A stretch of DNA of 64,000 nucleotides, from assembly GCA_902635895.1 (NCBI GenBank), contig CACPPV010000001.1:62001-126000 (forward strand), read 5' to 3'. The notes below the pieces were generated by a model. It saw only the letters and a list, made by a program, of their open reading frames with translations. It did no database searches and had not been told where the DNA came from. A program made the translations under genes and the position numbers. This stretch comes from an uncultured Bacteroidota bacterium. Its GTDB lineage: Bacteria > Bacteroidota > Bacteroidia > Flavobacteriales > Flavobacteriaceae. Shown here piece after piece: positions 29,764-40,682 of the stretch. Position 1 is the stretch's first letter, and the number at the start of each line of letters is the position of its first letter.

Positions 29764-30549
29764 ATGATTAAGGAAAAATTTGAATTAAATAATAAAATAG
29801 CTGTAATTACAGGAGCATCAAAAGGAATAGGTAAAGCAATGGCACAAGGATTAGCAGAATTTGGAGCTACAGTTATTGTCAGTAGTAGAAAGCAAGAAGC
29901 CGTTGATGAGGTTGCTAAAGAATTTACAGATCTTGGATTAAAGGCAGATTCTATTGAATGTCATGTAGCAAAACACGATGACAGAGTAAAACTAGTTGAA
30001 AAAGTGATCAAAAAATACGGTCGTATTGATGTTTTAATAAATAATGCAGGGACTAATCCATATTTTGGACCAATTAGTAAAATGCCTGTTAACCTATATC
30101 AAAAAACAATGGACATTAATGTTAATTCTGCTATTGAATTAAGTAACCTGGTTTATCCTCACATGAAAAAACAAGGTGGCGGAAGTGTCATACACATTAG
30201 TTCAATTGAAGGTCTTCATCCAAGTGCATTTATGGCTGCTTATAATGTTAGTAAGGCTGCATTAATTATGGCTGGAAAAAACCAATCAATTGAATGGGGG
30301 AGAAATAACATTAGAGTCAATATTATATGCCCAGGATATGTAAAAACAAAACTAAGCGCAGCATTATTAGAAAACGAAGTGTCTAGAAATAGCTTTTTAA
30401 AAAATTGTTCTTTAGGAAGAGGATCAACACCGGATGAAATGGCAGGATTAGCTGTATTTCTAGCGTCAGATGCAAGCTCTTATATGACAGGAACAACTAT
30501 AGTTAATGATGGAGGTTTAATGAATGCTCCTCAAATATCAATGCAATAA
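29764..30549 (+). CDS. SDR family oxidoreductase
   Basis: [30 protein letters not shown]. Confidence 0.94.
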   Translation: MIKEKFELNNKIAVITGASKGIGKAMAQGLAEFGATVIVSSRKQEAVDEVAKEFTDLGLKADSIECHVAKHDDRVKLVEKVIKKYGRIDVLINNAGTNPYFGPISKMPVNLYQKTMDINVNSAIELSNLVYPHMKKQGGGSVIHISSIEGLHPSAFMAAYNVSKAALIMAGKNQSIEWGRNNIRVNIICPGYVKTKLSAALLENEVSRNSFLKNCSLGRGSTPDEMAGLAVFLASDASSYMTGTTIVNDGGLMNAPQISMQ

Positions 30550-30560
30550 ATTATACTTTT

Positions 30561-31769
30561 ATGAATTTTGAATACACACAAAAAACTCAGGATTTAATTA
30601 ATAAAGTAGATGACTTTATGAAAAAAAATCTCTTTCCCCATGAAAATAAAGTTTACGATTTTCATAGAAATAATCCCTGGAAAGACTATCCTGAATTGGA
30701 AAACTGGAAAAAATTGGCTAAAAAAGAAGGTCTTTGGAATTTATTTCTACCATCCTACTATGGAGATTTAAGTCCTGGATATAGTAATTTAGAATATGCC
30801 CCTTTAGCAGAAAAAATGGGAAGACTTTCCTGGGCATCTGAAGTTTTTAATTGTAATGCTCCAGACACTGGAAATATGGAAACCATTGCTAAATATGGAA
30901 CTACAGAACAAAAAGAAAAATGGTTAAAACCAATTATGAATGGAAAGATTAGATCTGCGTTTTTAATGACCGAACCTGCAGTAGCTTCATCCGATGCAAC
31001 TAATATCCAAACATCGATAGTAAGAGATGGTGATGACTATGTGATTAATGGAAGAAAATGGTGGTCATCAGGAGCTATGAATCCTCATTGTAAGATTTAT
31101 ATTTTGATGGGTAAGACAGATTTTAATGCTGAAAAACATAAACAACAAAGTATGATTCTAGTGCCAGCAGATACACCTGGAATTAAAATTATAAGGCCAT
31201 TACAAGTCTTTGGAAGTGTAGATTCTCCTGAGGGTCATGCTGAGATAGAGCTAACTAATGTCAGAGTTCCTGCTAGTAACATTTTACTTGGAGAAGGAAG
31301 AGGTTTTGAAATCGCTCAAGGAAGATTAGGACCTGGAAGAATTCACCATTGTATGAGGTTAATAGGAGTTGCTCAAAGAGCATTAGAATTAATGTGTAAA
31401 AGAGCTAATCAAAGAGAAGCCTTTGGAAGAAATTTAATTAAATTTACTAGTATTAGACAAGATATTGCAAAATCAGAATGTGAAATTCAACAAGCAAGAT
31501 TACTAACACTTGCAACAGCGGATAAAATTGATAAGTTTGGAGCTAAAGAAGCTAAAAACTTAATCGCCATGATAAAGATACAAGTTCCTCAGATGGCCTG
31601 TAATGTAGTTGATAGAGCAATTCAAGTTCACGGAGGAATGGGAGTTAGTCAAGATACACCTTTAGCAGGGTATTATGCTATTGCAAGGGTTCTGAGATTA
31701 GCTGACGGACCAGATGAAGTTCATATGTTTCAATTAGGAAGAAATTTAGCAAGACAGTATGAGATATAA
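30561..31769 (+). CDS. Acyl-CoA dehydrogenase, ACAD10/11-like
   Basis: [33 protein letters not shown]. Confidence 0.92.
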   Translation: MNFEYTQKTQDLINKVDDFMKKNLFPHENKVYDFHRNNPWKDYPELENWKKLAKKEGLWNLFLPSYYGDLSPGYSNLEYAPLAEKMGRLSWASEVFNCNAPDTGNMETIAKYGTTEQKEKWLKPIMNGKIRSAFLMTEPAVASSDATNIQTSIVRDGDDYVINGRKWWSSGAMNPHCKIYILMGKTDFNAEKHKQQSMILVPADTPGIKIIRPLQVFGSVDSPEGHAEIELTNVRVPASNILLGEGRGFEIAQGRLGPGRIHHCMRLIGVAQRALELMCKRANQREAFGRNLIKFTSIRQDIAKSECEIQQARLLTLATADKIDKFGAKEAKNLIAMIKIQVPQMACNVVDRAIQVHGGMGVSQDTPLAGYYAIARVLRLADGPDEVHMFQLGRNLARQYEI

Positions 31770-32517
31770 AGATAAAATAGTACTTATTACAGGGAGTGGC
31801 TCTGGGATTGGAAAAGCAGCGGCAATAGCATTTGCCAAGGAAGGAGCCACCTTAATAGTTTCTGACATAAATAAGGATAATGGATTAGATACAGTTTCAG
31901 AAATCATTAATAATAGTGGCAAGGCAACATTTTTTGAAGCAGATGTTTCTAATTACCAAATGGTTGTTGATTTAATGAATTTTATAGTAGATAAGTTTGG
32001 TAGACTAGACGTTGCTATTAACAACGCTGGTATTGGTGGAGATTACGCTAAAATAGCTGACATGACTTTGGAATCTTGGGATAAAACAATGCTTGTAAAC
32101 TCAACTGGAGTTTTTTATTGTATTAAAAATCAAATTCCAATAATGCTCAAACAAGAAAAAGGAGTTATCCTAAATACTTCCTCAATAGCTGGAATTCGTG
32201 GATTGCCAAATGCTGCAGGATATTCAGCTAGTAAACATGCCGTAGTAGGAATCACAAAAACAGTAGCAATGGAATATGCAAAAAACGATATTAGAGTGAA
32301 TGCCATTTGCCCTGTTTTTACAGTTACTCCAATGTTTGATCCTGTAGCTATGGATAAAATGAAATCAGGAATTTCTGAAAAACTAAAGGCAAATGTTCCT
32401 ATGAAACGATTTGCTGATGTAATGGAACAAGTAAATACAATGCTGTGGTTGTGTTCTGATGAAGCTAGTTTTATTACTGGTCAAACAATTTCTGTTGATG
32501 GAGGGTTAACAGCTTAA
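31759..32517 (+). CDS. SDR family oxidoreductase
   Basis: [40 protein letters not shown]. Confidence 0.94.
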   Translation: MRYKDKIVLITGSGSGIGKAAAIAFAKEGATLIVSDINKDNGLDTVSEIINNSGKATFFEADVSNYQMVVDLMNFIVDKFGRLDVAINNAGIGGDYAKIADMTLESWDKTMLVNSTGVFYCIKNQIPIMLKQEKGVILNTSSIAGIRGLPNAAGYSASKHAVVGITKTVAMEYAKNDIRVNAICPVFTVTPMFDPVAMDKMKSGISEKLKANVPMKRFADVMEQVNTMLWLCSDEASFITGQTISVDGGLTA

Positions 32518-32520
32518 ATT

Positions 32521-33582
32521 ATGGAACAAAAAGTTAGAAAAGGAGAAGAACTTAATGAAATAAATCTTAAAAAGTTTTTAAAAGAAAATGATTTAATTTC
32601 AGATGTTAAAAGTGAATTAAATATTTTACAATTCTCAAATGGTTTTTCTAATCTAACATATTCACTTGCCATCGAAAATAAAGAATATGTAATTAGAAAA
32701 CCTCCAAAAGGTGCTGTTTATGGTCACGACATGAACAGGGAATTTAAAGTACTTAAAGGTCTTAATAATGGGTTTGATAAGGCTCCTATTGCCTACGCAT
32801 ACTCCGAAGACAATAGTATTATTGGCACTTCTTTCTACATAATGGAAAAAGTCAATGGAAAAATAATTACTCCTAGAGAATTTAAGGAAAGATCAATTCC
32901 TAATGAAGATTATTCAACTATTTCTAAAACATGGCTCAAAACATTTGTTGAATTACACAATTTGGACTATAATAAAATAGGATTATCTGAACTTGGAAAA
33001 CCAGATGGATATGTTGAAAGACAGGTTAGAAATTGGGGGAAACAATATTTAAAGGCTGCTACTGAAGAGATTAAAGAAGCAGAACTAATAATGAACTGGT
33101 TAGACAAAAATAAGCCAACAAAATACAAGCATAGTTTGATTCACAACGACTACAAATACGATAATGTAGTTTTTAGTTCAAATTCCTGGTCTAAAATAAA
33201 TTCAATATTAGATTGGGAAATGTGTACCATTGGAGATCCTTTAATGGATTTAGGAACATCAATTGCCTATTGGGCAGAATCTTCTGACCCTCCTCAGTTG
33301 AAATCAACCTTTAATTACCCTACTTCGATAAAAGGTAACCCATCCAGGCTTGGAGTTGTTGAGATGTATGAAAAAGAAACTGGAGTGCCAGTAAATAATC
33401 TAGTTTTTTACTATGTTTTTGGATTGTTTAAAATTGCTGTAATTGTTCAACAAATATTTTATAGATACAATAAAGGATTAACTACTAATGAAAAATTCAA
33501 AGATTTAAATAAAATAACTAAGATACTTAGTAAAACAGGATGGCAATCCATTCAAAAAAATAGAATTGAAAATATTTTTTGA
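32521..33582 (+). CDS. Phosphotransferase family (APH/ACAD10-11 kinase-like)
   Basis: IHNDYKYDNVVF...ILDWEMCTIGDPLMDLGTSIAYW. Confidence 0.9.
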   Translation: MEQKVRKGEELNEINLKKFLKENDLISDVKSELNILQFSNGFSNLTYSLAIENKEYVIRKPPKGAVYGHDMNREFKVLKGLNNGFDKAPIAYAYSEDNSIIGTSFYIMEKVNGKIITPREFKERSIPNEDYSTISKTWLKTFVELHNLDYNKIGLSELGKPDGYVERQVRNWGKQYLKAATEEIKEAELIMNWLDKNKPTKYKHSLIHNDYKYDNVVFSSNSWSKINSILDWEMCTIGDPLMDLGTSIAYWAESSDPPQLKSTFNYPTSIKGNPSRLGVVEMYEKETGVPVNNLVFYYVFGLFKIAVIVQQIFYRYNKGLTTNEKFKDLNKITKILSKTGWQSIQKNRIENIF

Positions 33583-34292
33583 TGAGTAAAATTTATTTAT
33601 TTAGACACGCTCAAGCCTCAATAGGAAAAACCAATTACGATGTATTATCAACCAAAGGTGAAAAACAAGCTGGAGAATTAGGAAAATATTTATGCAAAGA
33701 AAAATTAATTTTTGATAGGGTTTATGTTGGAAACTTGCAAAGACAAAAACATACTCAAGAAATTGTAGCTAAAGAATATAAGAACTCTGGATTGTTCATG
33801 CCTAAAGCTATAACGTTAGAAGGTCTCAATGAACATCAAGCCACCGATGCAATGAAAATTGAAATGCCTAAGATGATTAATGATAAATACCTGAAATCAT
33901 TAAAAGAAAAGCTTATTATAAATCCAGAAAAAAAACATTCATTTATGATGTTAGGATTTAAATATTTTTTACATAAATGGGTAAATAATGAAATAATTGT
34001 TAAAGGAATAATTCCATGGAAAGAGTTTAGAAAAAATTCAATTAATGCATTAAATCAAATTAAAAGTGAAACAAAAAAAGGTGAACAAATCGCTGTTTTT
34101 TCATCTGGTGGAACAATAAGTTCTATGATTGGAAAAGTTTTAGGAATAGAGAACGAAATAGTTGTTGCTGATTTAAATTTTTCTGTAAGAAACACCTCTT
34201 TTTCTAAACTACTTTATTCAAATAAAGAAACAAATCTTTTAACATTTAATGAGTTGCCCCATCTAAGGGATGATATGATAACATTTGTTTAA
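33579..34292 (+). CDS. Histidine phosphatase family protein (ATG at 33582 likely start)
   Basis: IYLFRHAQASIGKTNYDVLSTKGEKQA; FSSGGTISSMIGKVL. Confidence 0.8.
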   Translation: MMSKIYLFRHAQASIGKTNYDVLSTKGEKQAGELGKYLCKEKLIFDRVYVGNLQRQKHTQEIVAKEYKNSGLFMPKAITLEGLNEHQATDAMKIEMPKMINDKYLKSLKEKLIINPEKKHSFMMLGFKYFLHKWVNNEIIVKGIIPWKEFRKNSINALNQIKSETKKGEQIAVFSSGGTISSMIGKVLGIENEIVVADLNFSVRNTSFSKLLYSNKETNLLTFNELPHLRDDMITFV

Positions 34293-34300
34293 GTTAAATC

Positions 34301-35851
34301 ATGAGAAAAGATCTAGAAGAATTTTACAATAGAAAAGAATTACTTAAAGATGAGAACAGATCAGAATCTGTAAAAAAGAGACATAAAAAAGGAAGCAGAA
34401 CTGCGAGAGAAAATATTGAAGATTTATGCGATAAAGATTCGTTTGATGAGTTAGGATCTTTAATTGTTGCTGGTCAAAGCCAAAGACTTTCTAGGGATGA
34501 ATTAATCAAAAAAACACCAGCTGATGGACTAATTGGAGGCATTGGTAATGTTAACAGCAAAGTATTTGAAGAAAAAAACTCTAAGTGTTGTATAATGAGT
34601 TATGATTATATGGTTTTGGCTGGAACTCAGGGAGGATTTAACCATAAAAAAACAGACCGACTTATCTCAATTTCTAAAAAAGGAAAACTCCCTATTATAT
34701 TCTTTGTTGAAGGTGGTGGTGGGAGACCAGGTGATGTAGATTTTTATTCAATAAGCTCTGGCGGACTAGATCTACCAACGTGGAGTGAATTTTCTAAATT
34801 AAGTGGAAAAGTTCCTAGAATATCTATTGTTTCTGGAAATTGTTTTGCCGGAAATGCTGCAATAGCTGGATGTTCAGATGTGATTATTGCAACAAAAAAC
34901 AGTTCTATTGGGATGGCAGGTCCTTCGATGATTAAAGAAGGAGGTTTGGGTGAATATCATGCTAGCGAAATTGGACCATCAAAAATTCAATATGAAAACG
35001 GAGTCATAGATATACTAGTAAAAGATGAAAAGGAGGCTGTAGAAAAAGCTAAACAGTATCTATCCTATTTTCAAGGAAATAAAACAAAATGGAAAGTTGG
35101 AAATCAAAATCAATTACAAAATTTAATTCCAGAGAATAGAAAATATGCTTACGATATTACTAAAATCCTAAATTTAGTCTTTGATGAAAATTCAATTCTA
35201 GAATTAAGAGGAGGTTTTGCTAAAAATATGATAACAGCTCTTGCAAGAATTGAAGGTAAACCTCTTGGAATTATTGCAAATAGCACTAAGCATTTGGGTG
35301 GAGCTATTGATGGTGATGCATCTGATAAAGCATCCAGGTTTATGCAATTATGTAATGCTTTTAATTTTCCTATTATATCATTTTGTGACACTCCAGGGTT
35401 CATGGTTGGTCCAGATCATGAAAAACTTGCCTTAGTTAGAAAAACTTCCAGATTATTTATAAATGGAGCTAATTTAAAAACCCCAATAATTACAATTGTT
35501 TTAAGAAAAGCTTATGGACTTGGTGCTATGGCTATGGCTGGAGGTAATTTCCACCAATCTTACATGACATTAAGTTGGCAAACAGGAGAGTTTGGTCCTA
35601 TGGGATTAGAAGCAAGTGTTGAACTGGGTTTCAAAAAAGAATTGGATAATACATCGTCAGAAACTGAAAGAAAAAAACTTTATGATCATTTAGTTAGTCA
35701 AGCGTATGAAAAAGGGAAAGCCATAAACGCTGCCTCTAAGTTGGAAATAGATGAAGTAATTGATCCAAAAGAAACAAGATCAAGAATTTCTAATGCTTTA
35801 CATAATTATTCTGATCAAAAAGATGAACAAAACTTTATTGATTCATGGTAA
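34301..35851 (+). CDS. Acyl-CoA carboxylase carboxyltransferase subunit
   Basis: FVEGGGGRPGDVD, FCDTPGFMVGPDHEKLALVRKTSRLF, RKAYGLGAMAMAGG. Confidence 0.88.
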   Translation: MRKDLEEFYNRKELLKDENRSESVKKRHKKGSRTARENIEDLCDKDSFDELGSLIVAGQSQRLSRDELIKKTPADGLIGGIGNVNSKVFEEKNSKCCIMSYDYMVLAGTQGGFNHKKTDRLISISKKGKLPIIFFVEGGGGRPGDVDFYSISSGGLDLPTWSEFSKLSGKVPRISIVSGNCFAGNAAIAGCSDVIIATKNSSIGMAGPSMIKEGGLGEYHASEIGPSKIQYENGVIDILVKDEKEAVEKAKQYLSYFQGNKTKWKVGNQNQLQNLIPENRKYAYDITKILNLVFDENSILELRGGFAKNMITALARIEGKPLGIIANSTKHLGGAIDGDASDKASRFMQLCNAFNFPIISFCDTPGFMVGPDHEKLALVRKTSRLFINGANLKTPIITIVLRKAYGLGAMAMAGGNFHQSYMTLSWQTGEFGPMGLEASVELGFKKELDNTSSETERKKLYDHLVSQAYEKGKAINAASKLEIDEVIDPKETRSRISNALHNYSDQKDEQNFIDSW

Positions 35852-35854
35852 AAA

Positions 35855-35879
35855 AAAGCCCCGATAAAATCGAGGCTTT
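35855..35879. terminator. Bidirectional terminator between convergent genes
   Basis: AAAGCCCCGAT-AAA-ATCGAGGCTTT hairpin between stops of 34301(+) and 35887(-). Confidence 0.75.
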
Positions 35880-35886
35880 GAAATAA

Positions 35887-36807
35887 TTATTCTAATAAGG
35901 AGGCATTCCAATATGACCATGAGCTGATAATTTTTCCGTCATCATCAAAATCAAACGAATGATGTACTGGAACATTTACTTTTTTACCATCAGACTTTCG
36001 GATAAATTTCATCATCCACCATGACAAAACATTCTTACTATCTCTGTAATCATACTCAATATAATCAGGATATCCAATTTCATCAACTGCATATAATTTG
36101 AATCTTTTCAATAACTCTGCGTTTCCTTCAATTGCCTGGTCTAATGTTAGAGAAGTTCCCCATTCTAAATTAATATTTTTAATTACTGCATCTTTATGCC
36201 AAAATGAATAAGCTCTATCAAAGTCATTATTTAAAAAAGAATACATGAACTTTCTCACAGTATTTATATTCTTATGACTATTGTAAACCTTTCCATTTTC
36301 TCTGTCTGTTCTAGCTTCTCTTAACATTCCAAAATTTTGCTTGTTACTGTACTCAATAATGCCAGTGATTTTAGTTGAATTATCATTTAATTGATATAAT
36401 CTCAAAACAGGATGATCTAATTCAACCCCAGTGTTCTTGTTAACCGCATAAACATTAACCCAAGACTGAACCCAATTACCATCTTTTTTATATTCAAGAG
36501 CATCAGGATAAGCTCCATCTGAATCCTTAAATGAAACATAATCAAAATAATTTTTGAACCATCTAATGTTATTTAGAATTCTTTCCTTACCACCCCATCT
36601 TGTATCGTGAGTATTTCCATCATACCAATTAACATCATCGTGTAACATTGAGGCAGCTAACTCGATATCTCCATCAGTCATTGCCTTATTATAAGAGGCT
36701 ATTAGGTCTATTCCAGGATGTTTATCGTATAGTACACCATTTTTCTTTTTCTGAGCACTAACAGAAAATGTGATAAGTGCTATTAAAATAAAAGTAATTT
36801 TTTTCAT
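35887..36807 (-). CDS. Secreted protein with two NTF2/SnoaL-like repeats; paralog of 62553 ORF
   Basis: Signal peptide; QKKKNGVLYDKHPGIDLI...AMTDGDIELAASMLHDDVNWYDG; shared motif order with 62553 ORF. Confidence 0.65.
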   Translation of the reverse strand: MKKITFILIALITFSVSAQKKKNGVLYDKHPGIDLIASYNKAMTDGDIELAASMLHDDVNWYDGNTHDTRWGGKERILNNIRWFKNYFDYVSFKDSDGAYPDALEYKKDGNWVQSWVNVYAVNKNTGVELDHPVLRLYQLNDNSTKITGIIEYSNKQNFGMLREARTDRENGKVYNSHKNINTVRKFMYSFLNNDFDRAYSFWHKDAVIKNINLEWGTSLTLDQAIEGNAELLKRFKLYAVDEIGYPDYIEYDYRDSKNVLSWWMMKFIRKSDGKKVNVPVHHSFDFDDDGKIISSWSYWNASLLE

Positions 36808-36867
36808 AATATATTAATTTGATTAAAATACTAATATAAGAAAAAAACATTCTACGAAGAATGTCAA

Positions 36868-37515
36868 TTAAAATTTTTTAACAACAATAAAGGTTGCAGT
36901 AGCACCAGTTGAAAGATTCCACTGATTTGAAGAGATTAATAAATTAGAATCATCAAAAACTCTTAGCTCAGCTGTATTAGGACCAGAACTTCCTTGATTA
37001 AGTGCAGTAAAATCTATTTTATTAAAACCTTTAGTAAGAGGAAGTTTAAAACCTGAAAAACTTGAGTTGAGATATAAATTATCAATAACTATTGAATCAT
37101 TTACTGAAATTCTTACCCTATCTCCATCAACGTATTCAAAATCTCTACACAAAATATTTACATAAGTTGAAGCGGTTGATACATCGCCAAGATATTCACC
37201 TTTATTATAATTATTTGGTGCTTTTTCTTTCTCACGATTTAATTTCTTTATATAAATATCACCTGGGTTTAAAAAAGTTTCATTTTTATCTAATCTTTGA
37301 TTTGAAGTATTAGATTCTTCCTTTTTTTTAATGGAGAAATAATTAGGATTTATAGGAGTAATATTTAATCTTTTTATTGCTTCCGAACTAGGTGGAAGAA
37401 ACTCAATTTTTCTTTTAGAATTTTCAATTTGAGAAAACCCAAACGCAAAACAAAATAAGAATAATGTAATTACTGTTTTGTCAAATTTTAAAAAAGAATT
37501 AGAAATCAGTTTCAT
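36868..37515 (-). CDS. Hypothetical secreted protein
   Basis: 215 aa ORF, N-terminal signal-like segment, beta-rich C-terminus. Confidence 0.65.
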   Translation of the reverse strand: MKLISNSFLKFDKTVITLFLFCFAFGFSQIENSKRKIEFLPPSSEAIKRLNITPINPNYFSIKKKEESNTSNQRLDKNETFLNPGDIYIKKLNREKEKAPNNYNKGEYLGDVSTASTYVNILCRDFEYVDGDRVRISVNDSIVIDNLYLNSSFSGFKLPLTKGFNKIDFTALNQGSSGPNTAELRVFDDSNLLISSNQWNLSTGATATFIVVKKF

Positions 37516-37553
37516 AATTATGGTATCACAAATATGATGCCTTTAAAATTGTA

Positions 37554-40500
37554 TTATTTAAAATATTTTTTGTGTTTAAAATAAGAAGCAAATCCCAAAA
37601 TAAAGACAAATAAAGCTGAATAATAAACAAAATTTGGAGTTATTACTTTATCACCACTAGCATATGAGTGAAGACCAGTTAGATAAAAATTAACTCCAAA
37701 GTAAGTCATTACAATACTTGCAAAAGCAATAATTGACATCAAATTAAAAGCCCATCTCCCTCTTAAACCAGGTATTAATCGCATATGTAATACAAACGCA
37801 TAAACCATGATACTTATTAATGCCCAAGTTTCTTTAGGATCCCAGCCCCAATATCTACCCCAACTCTCGTTAGCCCACTGACCTCCTAAAAAATTTCCAA
37901 TGGTAAACATAATTAAACCAACAGTTAAAGTAAGTTCATTAATTATTGTTAATTCCTTAAGGTTTAACTCAATTTTTTTCTTGTTTTTATCATTGGTAAG
38001 AAGAATTAAAAACAATGAAACAATCCCAAGAATCATCCCGAGTGTAAAAGGACCATAGCTGCCCACTATAACAGAGACATGAATCATTAACCAATAACTA
38101 TCTAGAACTGGCACTAAATTGGCAATTTCAGGATCCATCCAATTCCAATGAGCAATCATTAAAATCATCGAAGCAACAAAAGAAGTTGAAGCAAGGGTTA
38201 AATCAGATTTTCTACCAAAAGCAAGCCCTATTCCAACAGTTGCCCAAGCTACATAAATCATTGACTCGTAAGCATCACTCCAAGGAGCATGACCTGAAAT
38301 ATACCAACGTGCAACTAAACCTAAAGTATGTAAAATAAAAAGGAAGACAATAGAGTACTTTGAAAATTTAATAAGATATTTTAAAAACTTTTTATCATTA
38401 AAAATTTGAAAAATTAAAAAAATGAACATTAATGTTCCAACATACATATACCAGCTAAATAAATTTCTGAAAATATCGTATTTATTATAGAGAATTTCAG
38501 CTTTTATTTTATCCTGAGATGGCAGTACTGAGGATCCATATTTATTTTGAAAGCCTTGAATACTTTCTAATATTTTTTTAGAATTTGTATAGTCATTAGA
38601 CTCCATGTCTCTTTGTAAAGAACCTATATAAAGTGGTAAGATATTTTTTACATACAATGAGTCTACACCCTTAAAATCATCGATATTTAATTCCTTAAAA
38701 GAAACCCATTTGTTGTTAACATCATTTGGAATAGGAAAAATTTTTAAAATTTTTCCATCAATAGCGGAAAATAAAAGATTAACTTTTCTATCTGTTTCTA
38801 TAAAATCCTTTTCAAATTTATTGGGTAACGAGGATTTATAAGCACTCTCAAGCTTAGGAGCTAGTTTATAATTCCCATTCTCATCAAAAAAATCTACAAA
38901 AGCAGCAAACTTATCAGTACTATTTCTTCCAATGATTTTTCTTAAACTATCATTTCCTCTTTGTAAATATATTATTGGGACATTATACCATAAAAGCGGA
39001 TCCTTAGTAATAGAAAGCATTACTTGATCTGCATTTAGATTTTTGTAAGTATCGGATTTACTCACTTTTCTTAAAAGTTCAGATGAAAAAGTATTTAAAG
39101 GTTTCATTCTACCTCCAGAATCTTGAATTACTAAACTTCCAAACTCTTGGGCGTGTAATTCATCTACTGGATTGTTGACAATAAGCGAATCTACTTGTGT
39201 AAAACCAGTTTGTATTTGTTTATGAGTGTGATTATCCTGAGAATAAATTGTTCCAGAAAATAAAACCAAAATTAACGTTAGCTTTTGTTTTTTTAGCTTA
39301 ACTTTTTCAAGCTGTTTTGCCAAATCTTTAAATCTAGTTTTACCAAAAAACATAATACCTAATAATCCAATGTAAAGTAAAAAATAGCCAATGTATGTAA
39401 CTAAAGTTCCATAAAAATCATTATTTACAGAAAGAATTGTTCCTTTCTCATCTGGATCAAAACTTGCTTGAAAAAAACGATATCCAGAATGATTTAAAAT
39501 GTGATTCATGTAAATATCGTAGTCAAAAGTTTCCTCACCGATTACGGTAACTTTACTCATAAAACTGCTATAACTTTTTTCAGTTCCAGGATACTTTTCA
39601 GCAATAAAATCGTTTAATCTTATTTGAAATGGAAGGTTTTTTTCCAATGATCCGTAGGTTAGTAAAAAATCTAATCCTCCAACAGTAATTTTCTTTGGAT
39701 CATTAACTATTCCTTTAGCTCCTAGTAAACCAATTTCTGTTGATTCATTCTTTGAGCTAATTTTTAAAAACAATCCATCTTGTTGGGTTTCTTCTTCAGA
39801 TTTTACAATCTCAAATTTTCCATTAATTGGCTGGTCTGGAAATACAAATTGTAAACCAGCTGTGTTGTATAAAGATCTAAGCTGTAGAGTTTGGTCTTGG
39901 TTTTCAATAAGATTACCCTGCATTTGATCTGCCATACGCATAAAATCGCCTGCAAAAGGGCTGTTTATAATCAAACCATTCTCAGTTTCTGTAATGTTAA
40001 TAGCTCCTTCAGTTGGTTTGTTTAATGCAAATAAAATGTTATGTACACTTGTAACTTCTCCGAATTTTAAAAAATGTTCGTGACGATTTCCTTTGCTTGC
40101 CTCAACAATTTTTAAATATTTTTCACCATCTTCATCTTCAACTAATCCTTCTTTTGCATTCTCAATAAAATCAACATATTCAATTAAAAAATCTTGCCCT
40201 TTTAAATCATAGTTCCAAGATAAACTATTGGTAGTATGTTCTGAAAACAAAAAATCATCTTGTAATTTTCTTCTTATAAGAGTACCATCCACCTCACCAT
40301 CAATGTAAGCTGTCAAGTAAGTTTTTTCAGATAAAAAACTATTGGAAGATGCATTTTCTCTTATAGGCATAACTCCTTCATAACCAATATATCTAGTTAT
40401 ACCAGCCCCAAGAATAATTAAAATCCAAGATAGATGTAACATTAAAACTGGCCATTTATTAAATTTTAGTAGATTGTATCTTTTAATGTTAAAAACAAAA

Positions 40501-40682
40501 TTTATTACAAAAATGACCATGATTAATTCAAACCATGTAGCATTATAAATCAAAATCTTAGCAGTATCAGTTGTGTAATAAGTCTCAATAAAAGTACCTA
40601 TCCCCATAGCAAGGGCAGAAACGAGAAATAATATTGCAGTAAGGCGAGTTGAAACTATAAAAGAAATTAATTTTTTACCCAT
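37554..40682 (-). CDS. Cytochrome c biogenesis fusion protein (ResB + CcsA, CcsBA type)
   Basis: 1042 aa; N-terminal ResB-like region; C-terminal WGRYWGWDPKETWALI WWD motif. Confidence 0.92.
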   Translation of the reverse strand: MGKKLISFIVSTRLTAILFLVSALAMGIGTFIETYYTTDTAKILIYNATWFELIMVIFVINFVFNIKRYNLLKFNKWPVLMLHLSWILIILGAGITRYIGYEGVMPIRENASSNSFLSEKTYLTAYIDGEVDGTLIRRKLQDDFLFSEHTTNSLSWNYDLKGQDFLIEYVDFIENAKEGLVEDEDGEKYLKIVEASKGNRHEHFLKFGEVTSVHNILFALNKPTEGAINITETENGLIINSPFAGDFMRMADQMQGNLIENQDQTLQLRSLYNTAGLQFVFPDQPINGKFEIVKSEEETQQDGLFLKISSKNESTEIGLLGAKGIVNDPKKITVGGLDFLLTYGSLEKNLPFQIRLNDFIAEKYPGTEKSYSSFMSKVTVIGEETFDYDIYMNHILNHSGYRFFQASFDPDEKGTILSVNNDFYGTLVTYIGYFLLYIGLLGIMFFGKTRFKDLAKQLEKVKLKKQKLTLILVLFSGTIYSQDNHTHKQIQTGFTQVDSLIVNNPVDELHAQEFGSLVIQDSGGRMKPLNTFSSELLRKVSKSDTYKNLNADQVMLSITKDPLLWYNVPIIYLQRGNDSLRKIIGRNSTDKFAAFVDFFDENGNYKLAPKLESAYKSSLPNKFEKDFIETDRKVNLLFSAIDGKILKIFPIPNDVNNKWVSFKELNIDDFKGVDSLYVKNILPLYIGSLQRDMESNDYTNSKKILESIQGFQNKYGSSVLPSQDKIKAEILYNKYDIFRNLFSWYMYVGTLMFIFLIFQIFNDKKFLKYLIKFSKYSIVFLFILHTLGLVARWYISGHAPWSDAYESMIYVAWATVGIGLAFGRKSDLTLASTSFVASMILMIAHWNWMDPEIANLVPVLDSYWLMIHVSVIVGSYGPFTLGMILGIVSLFLILLTNDKNKKKIELNLKELTIINELTLTVGLIMFTIGNFLGGQWANESWGRYWGWDPKETWALISIMVYAFVLHMRLIPGLRGRWAFNLMSIIAFASIVMTYFGVNFYLTGLHSYASGDKVITPNFVYYSALFVFILGFASYFKHKKYFK

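Noticed and set aside
36847-36864. ACATTCT-ACGA-AGAATGT hairpin upstream of the 35887 gene
   Set aside because: The 63520 counterpart does not preserve the same hairpin pairing, so I kept only the shared sequence motif, not an RNA structure.
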